DNA of 64,000 bases from Hydractinia symbiolongicarpus (Eukaryota > Cnidaria > Hydrozoa > Anthoathecata > Hydractiniidae). Of this stretch, positions 60,186-64,000 are shown one piece after another. Under the pieces are notes generated by a model. That model was not told the DNA's origin. It did no database searches and saw only the letters and a program-made list of their open reading frames with translations. The translations under genes were made by a program, and so were the position numbers. The stretch covers positions 5,467,001-5,531,000 of the forward strand of contig NC_079888.1 in NCBI RefSeq assembly GCF_029227915.1, read 5' to 3'. The stretch's first letter is position 1; each line of letters begins with the position of its first letter.

Positions 60186-60312
60186 GCTAACATATTGCCG
60201 CACGTAGTGTAGTGGGTTTGTCTGCGGCTCCCAGTTCTGGGGACCGCGGATCGAATCCCGCTCACTGCTTGGCAGCATGTTAGTGATGAACACAGTAGTT
60301 CTTCTTCAATAT
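60186..60312 (+). mobile_element. tRNA-like SINE, family 2, best copy
   Basis: GCTAACATATTGCCGCACGTAGTGTAGTGGG carries an A-box-like TAGTGTAGTGGG, and GGACCGCGGATCGAATCCCGC contains a good B-box. It ends CTGCTTGGCAGCATGTTAGTGATGAACACAGTAGTTCTTCTTCAAT, shared with 21765-21930 and 32930-33035. Confidence 0.75.
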
Positions 60313-60872
60313 GAGGTAAGAAACAGTTAACTGCGTTAGTACTGCCATGCTTTTCCAAAACGAGTTTTGATACAAAATGAACATTTTTACCATATGTTTT
60401 GATCAACGCTGCTTTTAAACATAGACCCTGCGTAAATTCCGGAATAGGTGTGCGCTCTTCTATTACGTTGCACTACCTAGGGTTTCACTTTAACGAGCTT
60501 TTTTTGAAGGATATAACAATTCTAACCAGGCTGGTCATTATTTTTATGTAACATAGTTACAGTCGAAGGGGAGGAAGAGCCAACCGTTAGGATTGAATCC
60601 CCAAGAACTTTAAAACTTCCCGTTTTTTACTTACTTACTTATTTGGTTATTATTCTCTATTTTGTTCTAAACAACAGACCTATTGTCTGAGTCCCAGCGT
60701 GATGTTCTTTATAAAAGAAAAAGCTTTGTATTGATACAAGGGATGAATTTGCGAGCTACTATTTTTCTCTGCGCGTTATTCCCTGCTGGCTTAAACCTCT
60801 GGGCGTTTACGTGAAGTTCAACCATGATCTCAGGGAATGTGGCGTTCTTTAAATATTTAGGATAAAACGCAT

Positions 60873-60970
60873 CCTCGTCCCCAGGGTTTGTTATTGCCTA
60901 TGTCAAAGCCTCAAGCGCTTAATTGACCGTCGGTCTCTATGTCAAAAAGGCGAAATCTCCCGGGGACGAG
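60873..60970. mobile_element. Hairpin MITE, CCTCGTCCCCAGGG ends, copy 3
   Basis: CCTCGTCCCCAGGGTTTG at the left pairs with CAAAAAGGCGAAATCTCCCGGGGACGAG at the right. TATGTCAAAGCC and TATGTCAAAAAGGC repeat inside. Same family as 14392-14460. Confidence 0.8.
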
Positions 60971-61177
60971 TTTTGATAAAATTGTTTTGTACTTGTTTTG
61001 TTGTTTTCTTTCTTTCTATATTACTTCATTTTTATTTGTTCTTCGTGTCATGTATGCGTTTCATCCTCATATCAAACAACGCCATGCCCCTCCTGGGACA
61101 AGTTTGCGTCAACTTTTAGTGCCGTAACCGCCGGAGAAGGGGGGAGGCACCACCCACCCCCTCCAATAATTTTCCTA

Positions 61178-61256
61178 CTAAAAAAAGAAAGAAAAAAGAA
61201 AAAGAAAGAAAGGAAGAGGGAGAGACAGAAAGAGAGCCACAGAAACAGAGAGAAAT
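61178..61256. repeat. Purine-only (GA-rich) tract
   Basis: Almost 80 bases of A and G with very few pyrimidines (AAAGAAAGAAAAAAGAAAAAG...GAGAGACAGAAAGAGAG). It is preceded by a C-rich patch (CACCACCCACCCCCTCC). Such tracts can adopt triplex DNA; nothing else is visible. Confidence 0.8.
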
Positions 61257-61651
61257 GAAAAACATAAAACAGATGTTCTACTCATGGTCAAAACCACTGA
61301 ATTTTTTTAAGAAGGGTGACAGCACATTTTAAAAGGTCCAAATGGGATGTGAATGTTCTAAGAAGTGCCAGCACTCTTAATATTTCTAGTGTTCTTATCA
61401 TTTTTGAATTTCCGCGCCCGAAGGCGTTGGAAATTCTTTAAAACCTTCGTTTTTTTTCTTTTGGAGCATTTTTTGAGAAAAAATCGACCCTGGGATTTCA
61501 CGTTCCTCTGGGAGGAGGATGGTATTGGTTTCCAACTGCTTACTGACTAACTAACTAACCCAAATGGTCAATTGCAACGTCACAGATTTAAACTTCGTAC
61601 TCAAACTCCCTAAGTACCTGGAAGTCATCTAAATGACGTTTCAACTAAAAA

Positions 61652-62010
61652 TGGTATTTGTTTTCGACAAAATTTAGCAAAGTTAATAAAAACGTATGCT
61701 GAACATGATGGTGACATCAAAATTTTGATTTTTGTTACCTAAATGCCATTTTAGGCCAAAATTGGTCCAAAAATTAAAACCACTGCATTTTCGGTTAAAT
61801 TTGGCACAGTTAACAAATAAAGTATGCTGAAAATGTTAGTGATACAAAAGTTTGATTTTCGCCACCTAAATGTCATTTTAGGCCAAAATTTGTCCAAAAA
61901 TTAAAGCTGCCTTATTTTCGACAAAAATTGGCACAGTTAATAAAAAAGTACGCTTAACATGATGGTGACATCATAATTTTGATTTTTTGTAAACTAAATA
62001 CCGTTTAATA
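61652..62010. repeat. Three-copy tandem repeat, about 126-132 bp unit
   Basis: Units start near 61652, 61784 and 61910. Each has ATTTTCGACAAAATTTGGCACAGTTAA in variant forms, then AAGTATGCTGAACATGATGGTGACATCA, TTTTGATTTT, CCTAAATGCCATTTTAGGCC and AAAATTGGTCCAAAAATTAAA. The third unit is cut off after AAACTAAATACC. CCTAAATG.CATTTTAGG is itself palindromic. Confidence 0.85.
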
Positions 62011-62290
62011 CCATAAACGTTTCAATCGCAAGACTTTCAACCATAAATGATAGGCTGTATTTTCTGTTAGCAATTTCTTTTAAAATGTGAGTTATTATGA
62101 CACGTTTCGTTTTGTTTGCGTTTGTTGTAAGATATTGTGTGCTTTATCTTCAGAGCTTCATGCACCAAACCTCTTCGAATGTTTGGCACAATAACACAAC
62201 GAATTATCAGGCTGTCGTCAAACATTTTATTAGCGAGCGGAAATTCTTAGAGCCCCCTGGAGTTCTTTTTTATATTATTGTAGTCGTGTA

Positions 62291-63310
62291 ATGTAAATAT
62301 GTATCTCTTTCTACCTTTTGATTTCTAATGGAAAATTTTATCTAAATTTTAATGCCAAATAAACAATGCAGCTTTTCTAAATTACAAAAAACATATTATA
62401 TTTATCGTGTTTTTTAACATTGAACCATGAGATCGTTGACGTCTGGAAGGGCATTTTTCGCCAATCTAGAGATGTAAATTTTAAAAATTTTCCTATCTCC
62501 CTATCACCACAAATTTTCCTATCACCACAATGTCGGCGTAGTCACGTCTCTTAAATAATTCAAGAAATTATTATAATTTGTTCGGGTGAGTAAGCAAAGG
62601 ATTTCCCGATATAAACCACGTGAGCAAAGAAAAATAGAATTAGCCAATCAAAAAGTCATCATTTAAACTAAACCCATTTCCTAGTGTAAGAAAAGTTAGG
62701 CATATGAGAAAAGTGAGACCCGATACCCTATGTGACAACCCCGTTCCCAGGGGCAAATTTTCGCTTTTTTGATATCCGAGACGGTGCGAAGAAATGGCCC
62801 TGGGCCAGGCTGGTTAAAATCAGCACGATTCGTGCCGATTTTTAATTTATGCAAAATTTGGTCATTTTGTTAAGAATTGCATGCAAACCGCCGAGAACAC
62901 GGTATTGCTATAATTTATGCAAAACAATCTTGGATCGAAATTAAGGATAGAGTGTTATTTTTAATCAGAAACAAGTTAGCTAAAGTGTTTTGAGTTTTTG
63001 CTTCAAGAAAACATGATTGCAGTGTTGCCTTCGCTTTTTTTGGCTACAAACAAATTTTAAATATATATTTATTTTAAAGTTTTCAGCCATCTATGCTAGC
63101 TAGCTAGCAAAGGCCCAAGACGTACTTTTGTAGCTACAAAGGTTGTGCAAACCAAGGTAGCTAGCTATACACGTTTTTAATTATGATTTTTAGCTATCTT
63201 TATTTCATATTATAGGTAAAGGTGAAAGTACTTTTAGCTAGCTATAGCCAGCTACCAAGCCACAGAATTCTCAGAGTGTTTTGTGATTAGAATTACTGAA
63301 GATGCCTATT
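62291..63310. other. No gene seen
   Basis: AT-rich. It holds a doubled TTTTCCTATCNCC(C/A)TATCACCACAA (62488-62530) and clustered TAGCTAGC words between 63095 and 63255. AACCCCGTTCCCAGGGGC and GGCCCTGGGCCAGG near 62745-62815 resemble a decayed CCTCGTCCCCAGGG element. Confidence 0.4.
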
Positions 63311-63592
63311 ATTATTGAAATTATTTACCCAGGATAGCCTCTTCAGTTCCCGTTGGTACTGCTATCAACAAGGGTCCTGCAAAGGAAGTCCTAGCACATT
63401 TAAAGCCATTTTTGTGCAAGCACAGCAATCCCTCAACTAGACAACCGCCTAAGATATCAATCCTATTGTCATGCTGAATGCTATAAGCAGAAAGGATAGA
63501 TTCACACTTTTATGGTCTCTGACATGACTTGGTGGGGTTTGAACCCAAGACCTTCCGTACTGAAAGCGAACGCTTTACCACAAGGCTAGCTA
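63311..63592 (-). mobile_element. tRNA-derived SINE, family 1, copy C
   Basis: Reading the minus strand: GCCTTGTGGTAAAGCGTTCGC, GGTCTTGGGTTCAAACCCC (B-box), ATAAAAGTGTGAATC, GACAATAGGATTGATATCTTAGG, GTCTAGTTGAGGGATTGCTGTGCTTGCAC, GGCTATCCTGGGTAAATAATTTC and an (AAT)n tail. Full length, very similar to 7288-7575. Confidence 0.8.
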
Positions 63593-64000
63593 GTTAAGTT
63601 TTTAGTATTTTTGTAGACACATGCAGTCTTTCTAATTCCATTTTTGTCTTGCAGGCGACTTATTGCTGACGTGAACTCTATAAACCTAAGTTAAGGCTTT
63701 ATCACGCCGGCATTATAGTGGCGTGGTGTAGCTATATATTATAATAGTATTGAGTCATCAACGTAACCATGTGTCAGTCAGATACAGATCAGATATATAC
63801 GTTTTGACGTATATAATAACTGGCTCCTTTTGTCTGTTATTGTCGTAACGTGCATATACACCTAAATAAAATCGTATTGTCTAAAACATTTTACAATTGT
63901 TAGGTCAAAACTTATAATTGTCTTTAAAAAAAATCTTATAAGTATAGCTATTACAGAATCATTTTTATGCTAATCCCATCAGACCAGCCTAAAAGCATCT

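Noticed and set aside
1-64000. CRISPR arrays, operons, bacterial or viral genes
   Set aside because: None seen. The tandem arrays present lack CRISPR repeat-spacer structure and the coding regions are intron-bearing animal genes.

Overview
The window is animal nuclear DNA: AT-rich, with many GT-AG introns and interspersed repeats. Two genes are unmistakable metazoan orthologs, SLMAP and RTCB. The repeats (hairpin MITEs ending in CCTCGTCCCCAGGG, tRNA-like SINEs, a pogo/Tigger DNA transposon, LINE pieces) and the very AT-rich base composition suggest a cnidarian, probably a hydrozoan. That assignment is an inference from style; no species marker is present.

Layout. 1-15 kb, minus strand: a 5'-truncated LINE fragment runs off the left edge, followed by three tandem paralogs (coding exons 1989-2693, 7679-8395, 12992-13714) for secreted proteins of about 235-240 aa with an unrecognised domain. 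Each has one large coding exon behind a short intron, a conserved non-coding first exon and a conserved upstream block, so the duplication carried the promoter with it. SINEs, minisatellites and dispersed repeats fill the gaps.

15.9-41.8 kb, plus strand: a complete SLMAP gene. I could place 32 coding exons whose phases join without a break into 829 codons (FHA domain, long coiled coil, C-terminal membrane anchor). Its 7.2-kb first intron holds a foldback MITE, dispersed repeats and an antisense Tigger-like element (19149-22673). The Tigger transposase is broken by frameshifts, stops and a SINE with a perfect 12-bp target-site duplication.

42.9-58.6 kb, plus strand: a complete RTCB gene (RNA 2',3'-cyclic phosphate/5'-OH ligase). 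I could place 20 coding exons giving 507 codons with all catalytic residues. Intron 9 contains an antisense, intronless gene for a small cysteine-rich secreted peptide and a MITE with an expanded array of about 45 bp. Intron 13 looks like a minor-spliceosome (U12-type) intron.

58.6-64 kb: no convincing gene; SINEs, hairpin MITEs, a three-copy repeat of about 130 bp and low-complexity tracts.

SLMAP (STRIPAK/Hippo scaffold and membrane anchoring) and RTCB (tRNA and XBP1-type RNA ligation) are housekeeping neighbours with no evident functional link. The candidates for undescribed biology are the three-paralog secreted family, the nested cysteine-rich peptide gene, and the extra C-terminal domain of the Tigger transposase.
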